DNA of 64,000 nt from Bog-473 sp963783245 (lineage in GTDB: Bacteria; Actinomycetota; Acidimicrobiia; Acidimicrobiales; RAAP-2). The translations under genes were made by a program, and so were the position numbers. The number at the start of each line of letters is the position of its first letter. The first letter of the stretch is position 1. Positions 36,979-45,307 of the stretch are shown here, piece by piece. The stretch lies in NCBI GenBank assembly GCA_963783245.1, contig CAWAMS010000002.1, forward strand, positions 1-64,000, read 5' to 3'. The notes below the pieces were generated by a model, which saw nothing but the letters and a program-made list of their open reading frames with translations, did no database searches and was not told the DNA's origin.

Positions 36979-38246
36979 AGCGCTACGCCGTACGGGAAGA
37001 GATGAACGGCATCGCGGAGCCTCCCGGCAAAGTGTGGTTCTGGGAGCTGGAAGCGGGCGTGATCCATGCGGACCGCTGCATCGAGTGTGGGACGTGCGTC
37101 GCCGTCTGCCCGTCCAACTCCATCGGGGTCGACCCCGATACCAACCTTCCCGAATTGGTCAAGATGTGCACCGGGTGTTCCCTCTGCTGGGACTTCTGCC
37201 CGCGCGGCGGCCTGCGCTATGAGGCGCTGTGGCCCCCGTCGACGCCCTCCCCGGACGAGGACGCCGACGTGCAGCCGGCCCGGGAGCGTGCCGACTCCTC
37301 CGACACGTACTGGAAGATCACGGGCGGCCCTCCGGAGGACGGGCTCGGTGCGGTGGTGGAGAGCTTCGCTGTGCGCGCCTCGTCGCGCATGGAGGATGTG
37401 CAGGACGGGGGTGCGGTCAGCGCGTTGTTGATCGGGCTGCTCGCGGCGGGGGAGATCGACGGCGCTCTGGTGTCCAAACCGAGCGGCGATCCCGACGAGC
37501 AGTGGAAGGGCGTGGCCACCATCGCGACCACGGCCGACCAGATTCGCGCCGCATCGGGCAGCTTCTACAACCAGACCATGGCCCTGGCCGAGCTCGACCT
37601 GTCCCGCTACAAGCTCCCGGCCAGGCCCCGCATCGCCGTCGTCGGGACTCCGTGCGAGGTGCAGGGACTGCGCGCCATGCAGGCCCGGCGCTGGCCCACC
37701 GGCGCCCATCGTGTCGATGCCGTCGTCCTGAGCATTGCGCTGATGTGCACCAAGAACTTCGACTACGAAGCGCTGACGTTGCGCGAGCTACGCGACAAGC
37801 GCGGCGTGGACCTCGATCGCGTCTCGAAAATGGATGTCATCCGAGGTCGCATGATCGTCGAGTACCGCGACGGCGAGTTGGCCGTCGACGAACCGGTGAA
37901 GGACTTTCACGGCGCCGCGTTGAAGGGCTGCGACGAGTGTGCGGACTTCCTCGGTCGATCCGCCGACATCGCGGTAGGCAGCGTCGGGTCCATGGACGGG
38001 TGGACGAGCGTGCTGGTCCGGACAGAGCGTGGCCGCCTGGCATTCCAGGCGGCGCGGTCGAAGCTCGACGTGCGAGGCCTCGACGACGCAGCGGCGCTGC
38101 TCCGGCTCGACGCGCTCGACAAGAAGATCGCCAATCGGTCGTTGCAGCGCAAGCTCGACCCCGACGCACCGCTCTTCATCGACTTTGAGGAACACGTGCG
38201 CTCCTACGAGGGCACCGACCGCCAGCCTGTGTTCATCCGCCATTGA
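36975..38246 (+). CDS. FrhB/FpoF-family F420-type iron-sulfur flavoprotein
   Basis: 423 residues. Two [4Fe-4S] sites lie at C35/C38/C41/C45 (CIECGTCVAVCP) and C65/C68/C71/C75 (CTGCSLCWDFCP). Then follow the FrhB N-domain (GGAVSALLIGLLAAGEIDGALV) and C-domain (VVGTPCEVQGLRAM; GCDECADFLGRSADIAVG). Family members carry FAD and pass electrons between coenzyme F420 and iron-sulfur partners; in methanogen Fsr the same module is fused to a sulfite reductase. Here the gene is coupled by GTGA overlap to sulfite reductase, so I infer it is the electron donor module. NAD(P)H or ferredoxin cannot be excluded from sequence alone. Confidence 0.85.
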   Translation: MKRYAVREEMNGIAEPPGKVWFWELEAGVIHADRCIECGTCVAVCPSNSIGVDPDTNLPELVKMCTGCSLCWDFCPRGGLRYEALWPPSTPSPDEDADVQPARERADSSDTYWKITGGPPEDGLGAVVESFAVRASSRMEDVQDGGAVSALLIGLLAAGEIDGALVSKPSGDPDEQWKGVATIATTADQIRAASGSFYNQTMALAELDLSRYKLPARPRIAVVGTPCEVQGLRAMQARRWPTGAHRVDAVVLSIALMCTKNFDYEALTLRELRDKRGVDLDRVSKMDVIRGRMIVEYRDGELAVDEPVKDFHGAALKGCDECADFLGRSADIAVGSVGSMDGWTSVLVRTERGRLAFQAARSKLDVRGLDDAAALLRLDALDKKIANRSLQRKLDPDAPLFIDFEEHVRSYEGTDRQPVFIRH

Positions 38247-38566
38247 GCGTGACCGGTCCGCCCTCACTCCACATGCCCGACGAGCCCACGGCTCGTGCGC
38301 AGGGCTGGCTGACCGAGATCCTCGAGGGCCGGAACCTGGCCGACGTGTTGTGCGCCGACGACGGCTTCGTCGTATGGCTGTGGTCCCGGTGGAGCGTGCT
38401 GCGCCAGTCGGGCGTCACGCCGGACGAATTCGAGGGGATCGTGCTCGGGTACCGCCGCGAGATCTGGCTCTGGCTGGCCGGCGAGCGCATCTGGACCCAA
38501 TGCTGCGCCGGCCTGATCGGTCGGGTCAGCCGGCGCATCGGGCAGGTCGACACCGCGGGCACTTGA
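38243..38566 (+). CDS. Small conserved-looking protein of unknown function in the sulfur operon
   Basis: 107 residues, mostly helical, rich in Trp (FVVWLWSRWSVL, REIWLWLAGERIW) with a CC pair near the end. No known motif. It begins at TTG 38243 or GTG 38249, overlapping the stop of the FrhB-like gene, and its own stop overlaps the next start. Tight coupling on both sides argues that it is a real gene whose product acts with the sulfite reduction proteins or the following ATPase. Confidence 0.6.
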   Translation: MSVTGPPSLHMPDEPTARAQGWLTEILEGRNLADVLCADDGFVVWLWSRWSVLRQSGVTPDEFEGIVLGYRREIWLWLAGERIWTQCCAGLIGRVSRRIGQVDTAGT

Positions 38567-39360
38567 CATCGCCGGTGGGCGATGCGGTCATCGCGTTGCG
38601 CGGTGTCGGGGTGCGGCGTGAGGGCACGGTCATCCTCGACGATGTGGACTGGTCGGTGCACCCAGGGGAGCGCTGGGTGATCCTGGGGCCGAACGGATCC
38701 GGGAAGACCACGCTGCTGACCCTGGCGGGCGCCCGTCTCTGGCCCTCGTCCGGATCGGTGGAAATACTCGGAGCCCGGCTCGGGAGAGTCGATGTGCGGA
38801 CACTGCGGCCCCGTATCTCCTTGGTGAGTGGTTCGGTGACCCGACAACTGCGGGCCGATCTCCCCGCGCGTGACGTCGTCGTGAGCGGTCGCTACGGCGC
38901 GCTCGAAACCTGGTGGAACACGTACACGGCGCAGGACTGGGCCGATGCGGACCGCCTTCTCGACGAGGCCGGCTTCGCTTCTATCGCCGATCGGCCCTTC
39001 GGGGTGATCTCAGAGGGTGAGCGCCAGCACGTCCTGTTGGCCCGTGCGCTCATCAGCCGGCCCGAGTTGCTGCTGCTCGACGAACCGGCGGCCGGCCTCG
39101 ACCTCGGCGCCCGGGAACGCCTGGTTTCACGGCTCGGCGCACTGGCACTGGACCCTGAGAGCCCGCCGACGGTGCTCGTCACCCACCACTGCGAGGAGAT
39201 CCCGCGCGGCTTTACCCACGCCGGCCTGGTGCGAGAGGGGAAGCTGGTGGCGGCGGGCCCGCTCGAGCATGTCATCACCTCATCATTGGTGTCGGCGTGC
39301 TTCGACATTGCGGTGACCGTCGGTGCCCGCGACGGGCGGTGGTGGAGCCGCGCCGACTAG
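38563..39360 (+). CDS. ABC transporter ATP-binding protein without a permease
   Basis: 265 residues with Walker A GPNGSGKTT, signature ISEGERQHVLLARAL (a variant of LSGGQ), Walker B LLLLDEPAAGLD and the switch histidine in VTHHCEEI. The style (ISLVSGSVTRQ, RYGALETWW) resembles ModF-like ATPases that often occur without a membrane partner. TTG 38563 overlaps the upstream stop; GTG 38575 is an alternative. No permease or binding protein is nearby, so a transport role is uncertain. Confidence 0.8.
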   Translation: MTSPVGDAVIALRGVGVRREGTVILDDVDWSVHPGERWVILGPNGSGKTTLLTLAGARLWPSSGSVEILGARLGRVDVRTLRPRISLVSGSVTRQLRADLPARDVVVSGRYGALETWWNTYTAQDWADADRLLDEAGFASIADRPFGVISEGERQHVLLARALISRPELLLLDEPAAGLDLGARERLVSRLGALALDPESPPTVLVTHHCEEIPRGFTHAGLVREGKLVAAGPLEHVITSSLVSACFDIAVTVGARDGRWWSRAD

Positions 39361-39547
39361 TGGTCCGCGCACCGCTGTGAGCAGGGGCACAGGAACGCGC
39401 TTGCCAAGCGGTCCGGTGAGGACTACAAAGCGTTGCAAGTGCGGAGAGCGCTGATGAGGTCGGCGCCGCGCGTATCCCCACCATCCACCATCTGGAAAGT
39501 GCCTTTTATTAGGGTCTTCCACCGGAGCGAAGGTAGGTCGTCGGGGA

Positions 39548-40246
39548 GTGTCGCTTGTGATCCTGTTGGGTCTGTTAGCCGTACTGTGGATCGTCGTACT
39601 GGCCCCGGGGGCCGTACGGCGCTTCAGCGAACGCCAGGGCGGGGGATCCATCGATCATTTCCACCACGAACTCCAGTTGCTCAAGCATGCTGGTCCGAAG
39701 TCGGTGAAACCCGCCTACCGGCTCGGCGGAGCAGGAGCAGTCCAAGCGACCGATGGGTCGCTCTCCCGCCCCAAGCTCGTCTTGCTGCGACCGGTCGAGG
39801 ACGCGCGAACAGCGGACATCGACGACGGCGACGGCGCCCACTACGCGCGGGTGGGGGTCATCGAGCGTCCCGAGCCACCGATCAACCCGGCGCAAACGGA
39901 GGCCGGACTGGCCGCGTACCGCCGTCACCAGGCGCGCCAGCGCTGCACGCTCGTCCTGCGCATCCTCACGGCGGTGGCCATCTGCACCGGCATCCTGGGC
40001 GTCTTCTCGTCGTTCCGCCTCGCCTGGATCGTCACCGCTCTCACCGGGATCGCCGCCCTCGCCCTGGTGGCACTGATCGCCTACGCCCGGGAATTCGAAG
40101 GGCAGCGCCATTCGCGCCCTCGACGCAGATACCCGCCCAACCCCGCCAGTCGTGACACCCCGATCGGACCGGCCCAAGCCGGCCACCCCGGTGCGTGGGA
40201 CGACGAGGGCGACATGCCGCTCCGCCAGGCGGCAGGCGGACGCTGA
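39548..40246 (+). CDS. Actinobacterial membrane protein of unknown function (three helices)
   Basis: 232 residues: an N-terminal helix (VILLGLLAVLWIVVLAPGAV) followed at once by RRF, a ~120-residue polar region, then two adjacent helices (ILTAVAICTGILGVFSSF; WIVTALTGIAALALVALIAY) and a basic tail. This layout is like GlpR-type septal receptors of actinobacteria, but the similarity is in topology only. GTG 39548 follows GGGGA. It is the last core-style gene before tRNA-Ala. Confidence 0.6.
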   Translation: MSLVILLGLLAVLWIVVLAPGAVRRFSERQGGGSIDHFHHELQLLKHAGPKSVKPAYRLGGAGAVQATDGSLSRPKLVLLRPVEDARTADIDDGDGAHYARVGVIERPEPPINPAQTEAGLAAYRRHQARQRCTLVLRILTAVAICTGILGVFSSFRLAWIVTALTGIAALALVALIAYAREFEGQRHSRPRRRYPPNPASRDTPIGPAQAGHPGAWDDEGDMPLRQAAGGR

Positions 40247-40271
40247 CGTATTGGCTAACCTTGCCCTCGTC

Positions 40272-40347
40272 GGGGGTGTAGCTCAGCTGGCAGAGCGCTA
40301 CGTTCGCAATGTAGAGGCCGTGGGTTCGAATCCCATCACCTCCACCA
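40272..40347 (+). tRNA. tRNA-Ala (anticodon CGC), CCA encoded
   Basis: Acceptor GGGGGTG pairs with CACCTCC (one G-T), D arm GCTC/GAGC, anticodon stem CTACG/TGTAG around TTCGCAA (anticodon CGC), T arm GTGGG-TTCGAAT-CCCAT, discriminator A and CCA at 40345-40347. The 3' end is the apparent attachment site of the integrase remnant that follows. Confidence 0.95.
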
Positions 40348-40385
40348 ACGAAAGTCCAGGTCACCGGGCTGACGGTGGAATCCCC

Positions 40386-40426
40386 GTAAAGGCACGACCC
40401 CCGAAAAAGGGCCGCCGTGTCTTTAC
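40386..40426. repeat. Hairpin just downstream of tRNA-Ala
   Basis: GTAAAGGCACG (40386-40396) and CGTGTCTTTAC (40416-40426) match at 10 of 11 positions, and the loop contains a smaller CCC/GGG hairpin around GAAAAA. The right arm is partly repeated (GTGTCTTTA twice). It could terminate the tRNA transcript or be a recombinase or excisionase arm site beside the attachment core. Confidence 0.6.
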
Positions 40427-40434
40427 GTGTCTTT

Positions 40435-41030
40435 ATGGCCGATTGTGGTCCCCAGTTGGACGGTGGTCATGATGGCGAAAAGACGGCGGAGCCGGGATAT
40501 CCAGGGGGCGCCGGCACGATCACCCAACTCCCGAGCGGCCGGTGGCGTCTGCGGGTGTCCGTCGAGGGCCGCCAGGTCACCTACGGGACCTATATCACCG
40601 AGGATCTAGCCGCGGACGCACAGGCTCGCTGGCGCCTGACCCATCTCTTGCCGGCAGACGACCCTGAGCAGGCCGTCGAATTGCCGGCCAGTGTGGCGGT
40701 GGGCGGCGTTCGTTGCGACGAATTGTTTGTCCGTTGGCAGGAAGCCAAGAAGGCTCGGCGTTCTCGCGTGCGAGTTAACAACAAGTGCGGGGGAGCGGAG
40801 TCGACCGAGGCGCACGACCGCGCCTATTGGTCGAAGTGGTGGGCGCCGTCGCTCGGCTTGATGTTGCCGCATATGGTCACCCAACGCGACATCACCGCGG
40901 TAATCGATGCAATGGAGCAAGCTGGGCGCGCTCCCCTGACCATCAAGACGCATTGGTCGGTCATCAAGGCGTTTTTCGGGTGGTTGGTCGAAGAAGACGC
41001 ACACTAACGGTGAGCCCCATCGCCAGGGCC
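40435..41030 (+). pseudogene. Tyrosine-recombinase integrase, N-terminal part only
   Basis: About 190 codons: an N-terminal arm-binding domain (GTITQLPSGRWRLRVSVEGRQ, TYGTYITEDLAADAQARW) and a core-binding SAM-like helical domain (DITAVIDAMEQAGRAPLTIKTHWSVIKAFFGWLVEEDA). After TAA 41005-41007 another frame continues briefly as LTVSPIARA, the usual entry into the catalytic domain, and then similarity ends. The catalytic R-H-R-Y half is absent, so the element cannot excise on its own. Start codon uncertain (GTG 40417, ATG 40435). A decayed copy of the same region lies at 58.66-58.86 kb. Confidence 0.8.
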
Positions 41031-41188
41031 TCTGTGTCAGCCGACGCCGTACTCGACCGAGTGCGCGTGAACCTCAACCCCGACGCGAGGACCGTCGACC
41101 TTTTCACCTACCTATTTGAAGTGCGCCTCAAAAGGCGCGGTCAGGTTTTACGGCGCCACAGTCTCTGGCGACCACGTTTCCTTCGTCG
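41031..41188 (+). other. Junction sequence behind the integrase remnant
   Basis: An open frame continues from the integrase (VNLNPDARTVDLFTYLFEVRL) to TAG 41192 but no longer looks like a recombinase. It is probably the fusion point left by a deletion that removed the integrase catalytic domain. No other feature is visible. Confidence 0.35.
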
Positions 41189-42001
41189 TTAGGACATGGC
41201 GCGGCGTGGGTCGCTCTCTATCCGCTCCCGGGCCCAGCCGGCGGAGTACTCAACGAAGGCCGGAACATCCTTGGATCGGTTGACGTAGATGTCACGGAAC
41301 TCCTCGGGGAAGTAGGTCTCGAAGGCAGCGGTCTCGAGCTGGCGGCGTACAGCAACAGCCACGTCCTCGGGTCGTTCCCCCTCCATGTCTCGGTGAAGGG
41401 AGTCCGGTGGCTCGTCGCTCGTACGAATCCAGCCGGGATAGAAGTTGTGGATCGTCACGCCGCTTCCGGCGAGGTCGGCGGCTGCCGCTTCAAAGTATGC
41501 CGTGAGGGCCGCCTTCGAGCCGGCGTAAGCGGATTCCGTCGGCGGGTTGAGCTTCGCCGCCACTGAGGAGATGTTCAGGATCTGCCCGCTACCCCGCTCG
41601 AGCATCCCAGGAAGGAGAGCCAGGGTGAGGCGAACCGGGCTCAGGTAGTTGACCCGGACGAAGCGCTCAGCGTCGGCCCAGTTGTTCTCCGGTAGTCGCA
41701 ACGCGCCCATTTGCCCGGCATTGTTGACGAGGATGTCGACGCCTCCGAGAACCGTCTCGACCTGGCGGGAGAAGGTTTCGATCTCGTCCAGATCCGAGAG
41801 GTCGACGGTCAGGGCCACGGAGTCCGGGGAATGACGGCGGAGATCCTCGAGAACCGAGGCAAGCAGCTGGCTCCGGCGAGCGCAGATCCCGACGGTGCAG
41901 CCGGCAGCGGCCAGCTCCCTGGCGATACAGGCGCCGATACCCGACGAGCCCCCCGTCACGAGGACCCGCCGTCCCTCCAGCTTCGTGGTCCCGGCCATCA
42001 T
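41189..42001 (-). CDS. Short-chain dehydrogenase/reductase
   Basis: 270 residues of the classical SDR fold: TGGSSGIG (cofactor binding), NNAG, the catalytic Ser in NISSVAAKLN and Tyr/Lys in SAYAGSKAAL. The C-terminal part (FPEEFRDIYVNRSKDVPAFVEY) resembles SDRs of lipid or fatty-acyl metabolism. AAAGGGGGG precedes ATG 42001. The substrate cannot be told. The reverse-strand stop is close to the integrase junction, so this is the first cargo gene of the island. The 267 bases upstream (42002-42268) show nothing clear. Confidence 0.88.
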   Translation of the reverse strand: MMAGTTKLEGRRVLVTGGSSGIGACIARELAAAGCTVGICARRSQLLASVLEDLRRHSPDSVALTVDLSDLDEIETFSRQVETVLGGVDILVNNAGQMGALRLPENNWADAERFVRVNYLSPVRLTLALLPGMLERGSGQILNISSVAAKLNPPTESAYAGSKAALTAYFEAAAADLAGSGVTIHNFYPGWIRTSDEPPDSLHRDMEGERPEDVAVAVRRQLETAAFETYFPEEFRDIYVNRSKDVPAFVEYSAGWARERIESDPRRAMS

Positions 42002-42268
42002 CGACCCCCCTTTGCTCGGTACCGGCGAGCGTAGCCCCCCTGTTTCACGGAAGAGCCTCCGTGCGCCCTGAGGCGCCAGCAGACGTGGTGCGACGTGTCG
42101 ATGACATGAGCACGAGACCACAGCTTGCCCCACAACTTGAGGAGGCGCTGGATTCCGTAAGGGTGGAGCGGTCCGGCACCGAGCAGGCCCGCTTGGAAGG
42201 TTCGGTCCATTGCACGCGGAATGCGACCTCGTCGCTGAGGTCCGTCGTGAGTTCAGGGGCGCTGCGGT

Positions 42269-42922
42269 TCACGCTGCAGTGCAGTTGACGCGTGCCCGTA
42301 GAGTAGGTACACCTGGACCGTCGAGCTGGTCAACGTAAGGAGCGCGGCCAGCCATGCTCATCACCAGCGCGAGGGTCGATCCCGTGACTAGCGGTCCGGT
42401 GCCCGCGGCAAACGACCCGTCGTCTGCACGCAGCTGCAGACCGGAAACGGTGGTCCGGCTGGCAACCGCGAAGTCGCGACGGGCAAAGAAGTCAGCCACG
42501 GGGGTCAGCGCGTCGACTTCCGGGGTCCGGGTCAGTCCCAGCGGCTGACGAATGTCCTGGGCGTGCACGACGACCTCGCCAAGGTAGGCCGGGGTGTGTC
42601 CCGAGGGAGCGGTGGTACTGCCAATGATGGCGTGGAACCGGTCGAGCGTCTCGTCGGGGGTGCTGCCCCGATGCTCGACCAGCCGACGCTGGTTGTGCAC
42701 GTCGACACGGAAACGCGCGCCGAGCATGCTACGCACCCATCGCCACTGATTCAGGCTTGCCGCGGCGGTGAGGTGGGCGACGACCTCCTCGACGTCCCAC
42801 TGCCCGCACAGGGTGCCATACCGCCACTGCTCGGCGTTGAGGCCCGACAGGTCCTCTGCAAGCGCCGTCCGTTCGGCGTGCGCCAGCGCCCAGAGGTAGT
42901 CGTCCTGTGATCTCGACATATC
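42269..42922 (-). CDS. TIGR03083-type (maleylpyruvate isomerase-like) protein
   Basis: About 217 residues with ALAHAERTALAEDL at the N-terminus, GQWDVEEVVAHLTAAA (the family's metal-ligand helix) and GEVVVHAQDIRQPLG. The C-terminal lobe (ALVMSMAGRAPYVDQLDGPGVPTL) resembles the SCP2-like end found in this family. ATG 42922 has GGGGCG upstream; ATG 42940 is an alternative. Mycothiol-linked chemistry is the family's best-known role; the substrate is unknown. A second member of the family is at 1987-2613. Confidence 0.75.
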   Translation of the reverse strand, partial: DMSRSQDDYLWALAHAERTALAEDLSGLNAEQWRYGTLCGQWDVEEVVAHLTAAASLNQWRWVRSMLGARFRVDVHNQRRLVEHRGSTPDETLDRFHAIIGSTTAPSGHTPAYLGEVVVHAQDIRQPLGLTRTPEVDALTPVADFFARRDFAVASRTTVSGLQLRADDGSFAAGTGPLVTGSTLALVMSMAGRAPYVDQLDGPGVPTLRARVNCTAA

Positions 42923-43267
42923 GCCCCATGCCCTTCTCATGCTCAAGGGTCCCATTGCTCGTTGACGGTCGTCGGCTGACCAGCGTGAATGACTCCTTAG
43001 GGTCCGGGGGTCACCCATGACACCTTTCCCCAACCTCAGCCCGTCGACCTTCTTCTGGTAGACGCACGGGCAGCCCCGAAATCATCGGCGGAGGTGCCGT
43101 ACCCCGTCAGTCGGTCGGACAGCGGGCAACAACCCGTCACTAACTCTTTCGAACGCCAGAACCCGGATAACTCGGAGGCGATTAGCCGCATCGGGGAGCC
43201 GGTGCCACAATTGGGTCAACATTTGCCCGATCACGGTCAACGGTCAAGTGCTGAGGAGGGGAACGAC
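42923..43267. promoter_or_regulatory. Intergenic region with three GGTCAA heptads
   Basis: This 345-base gap between divergent genes has no open reading frame of note. Just before the FAD enzyme, GGTCAAC occurs at 43214 and 43235 and GGTCAAG at 43242, so the copies are spaced by 21 and 7 bases on one strand. Heptamer repeats on one helix face are typical for activator binding (for example SARP-type regulators), but no such regulator is seen nearby. Confidence 0.35.
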
Positions 43268-44654
43268 GTGAGTGGAGTCCTGGAGACCGACTATCTCGTC
43301 GTCGGTGCTGGCGCTGTCCGGGATGGCATTCGCTGATTCTCTGATCACGTCATCCGATGCCGAGATAGTGATCGTTGATCGTCGTCACGGACCCGGCGGC
43401 CACTGGAACGATACCTACCCGTTCATACGATTGCACCAGCCTTCGGCGTACTACGGCGTCAACTCGATGCCCCTGGGCGCCGACACCATCGACGCCTGGG
43501 GTGTCAACGCCGGGATGTATGAACGAGCGTCAGGGAATGAGCTCTGCGCGTATTACGAGCGAGTCATGAAAGACCAGCTGCTCGCTTCGGGCCGAGTCCG
43601 ATTCTTTCCGCAGTCCAACTATGTGGGAGGCGGCGAATTCGTTTCGCTGCTGGCTGGTGATCGCCACAAGGTTTTGGTCCGCAAGGCCGTCGTTGATGCG
43701 ACCTACCTCGAACCGACCGTTCCGGCTACGTCGAAGGCCCCATTTGAGGTCGCCGACGGGGTGCAATGCGTGCCAGTGAACGAGCTTGCCCGCGTGCGCG
43801 AACCGCCCGACGGGTACATGATAATCGGCGCTGGCAAGACCGGCGCCGACGCGGTCCTTTACCTGTTGGAAAACGGCGTTCCGCCAGCGCTTATCCGATG
43901 GATCAAGCCGCGTGAGGCGTGGTACCTGAACCGCGCGTTCACTCAGGGCGGTGAGTTGCTCGGCACACTGTTCGACGGGCTGGCACAGCAGCTCGAGGCG
44001 TGCGCTGAAGCCGATTCGGCCACAGCCCTCTTTGACCGGCTCGGTCAGATGCGGCAGATGCTTCGAGTCGACGAAAGCATCAATGCGACCATGTTCCGCG
44101 GCCCGACCATCAGCACCTCCGAGATTGAACTACTGCGACAGGTCGACGGTGCGGTCCGCCTGGGAAGGGTACGCCGAATCGACGTCGATACGATCCGGCT
44201 CGATCATGGCACCATCCCCACAACCTCGTGCACTCTGCACGTGCATGCTGCGGCAGGTGGCCTCAACCCCGCGCCCGAGATACCCATCTTTGCCCCCGGA
44301 GAAATAAGGCTGCAGTCCATGCGCATCGGTCTGGCCCCCTTCAACTCCTCGCTCATCGCCTATGTCGAGGCGACCCGGCCCGACATGGCGAGCAAGAACC
44401 GTTTATGCCCGCCCAACCGTCAACCCGATACGCCCGCCGATTGGATCCGCGGCACGCTGATTTCCCTCCAGGCCGACTCCATGTGGGCTCAAGAAGACGA
44501 CATCGCAGCGTGGATGGGTCACGCCAGAGTCAACATTGCCTGCGGGCTCCGAGCGCAACTTTCGCGCCCGGATGTCGCGACCAACGTGACGCGCTACCTG
44601 GGCAGCCTCGACTCTGCAATTGCAAACCTCCGCCGACTTGTCGTTGATCTTTGA
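43268..44654 (+). CDS. FAD/NAD(P)-dependent oxidoreductase (one frameshift)
   Basis: About 462 residues. The N-terminal Rossmann motif is split by a one-base change near 43315: LETDYLVVGAGA in one frame continues as GMAFADSLITSSDAEIVIVDRR in the next. GGHWNDTYPFIRLHQPS follows, as in flavin monooxygenase-like proteins. A second nucleotide-binding motif YMIIGAGKTGADAVLYLL starts near residue 180. The substrate is unknown. GAGGAGGGG precedes GTG 43268 at ideal distance. The frame break could be an error, since the remaining 445 codons are intact. Confidence 0.75.
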
Positions 44655-44862
44655 CCCGGATCCGGACCGGACACATATCTGCCCGCTCCCCAGGGGCGGC
44701 GAACTCCGCGCCGTTTTCCCGCTACTGGCAGTCGCCAATCGTTCCCATAGGGCCCACCAGGGTTTCTTTGTCACGGGCCCGATGAGTTCCATCCCCACCG
44801 GCGGTATGTACTCCCGAGTTCGCCGGAACACCCCGGATGAACCGAAGACGAGGGAGAGTCCG

Positions 44863-45276
44863 ATGTCAGACAGCCGTGCCGCAGACGAGGCCGCCATCCA
44901 GGCCGTTCTGGTTCAGTCCTACAAGGCGTGGGAAGCCGGCGACGCCGACAGGATGGTCGCCGACTACGCCCCCGACGCCACCGCCATCATGACCGGTTCG
45001 CTGCGCGACAGCCGTGACGTAATCCGCCAGAACATGGCCTTGGCTTTCGCCGGCCCGCTCAAGGGTACTTCGACCTACAACAAGCAGCTCAGCATCCGCT
45101 TCCTCGGCCAGGGCGCCGCTGCCATCGTCATCAGCGAATCGGGCATCCTGTTCGACGGCGAGACCGAGGTTTCGGACACAGGTAAGGTCAACGCGACCTG
45201 GGTTTTCGAGAAGCGGGACGACCAATGGCTTATCGCCGCCTATCACAACAGCCCAGTCCTGGCGCCAGGGCAGTGA
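44863..45276 (+). CDS. SnoaL/DUF4440-like protein
   Basis: 137 residues of the NTF2-like fold: AIQAVLVQSYKAWEAGDADRMVADYAPDATAIM, GTSTYNKQLSIRFLG and the C-terminal TWVFEKRDDQWLIAAYHNSP (the W-x-I-x-x-H-xS ending of DUF4440 proteins). Such domains bind small ligands or act as ketosteroid-isomerase-like enzymes. GAGGGAGAG precedes ATG 44863. The sigma factor gene follows 31 bases later and itself ends in a SnoaL-like domain, so the two probably function together. Confidence 0.8.
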   Translation: MSDSRAADEAAIQAVLVQSYKAWEAGDADRMVADYAPDATAIMTGSLRDSRDVIRQNMALAFAGPLKGTSTYNKQLSIRFLGQGAAAIVISESGILFDGETEVSDTGKVNATWVFEKRDDQWLIAAYHNSPVLAPGQ

Positions 45277-45307
45277 ACCCTGATGGAAGCAGACAAGGGG
45301 CGGGGGC

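Noticed and set aside
43094..43267. An upstream extension of the FAD enzyme to 43094
   Set aside because: The strong GAGGAGGGG before GTG 43268 and the family N-terminus directly after it make the extension unnecessary.
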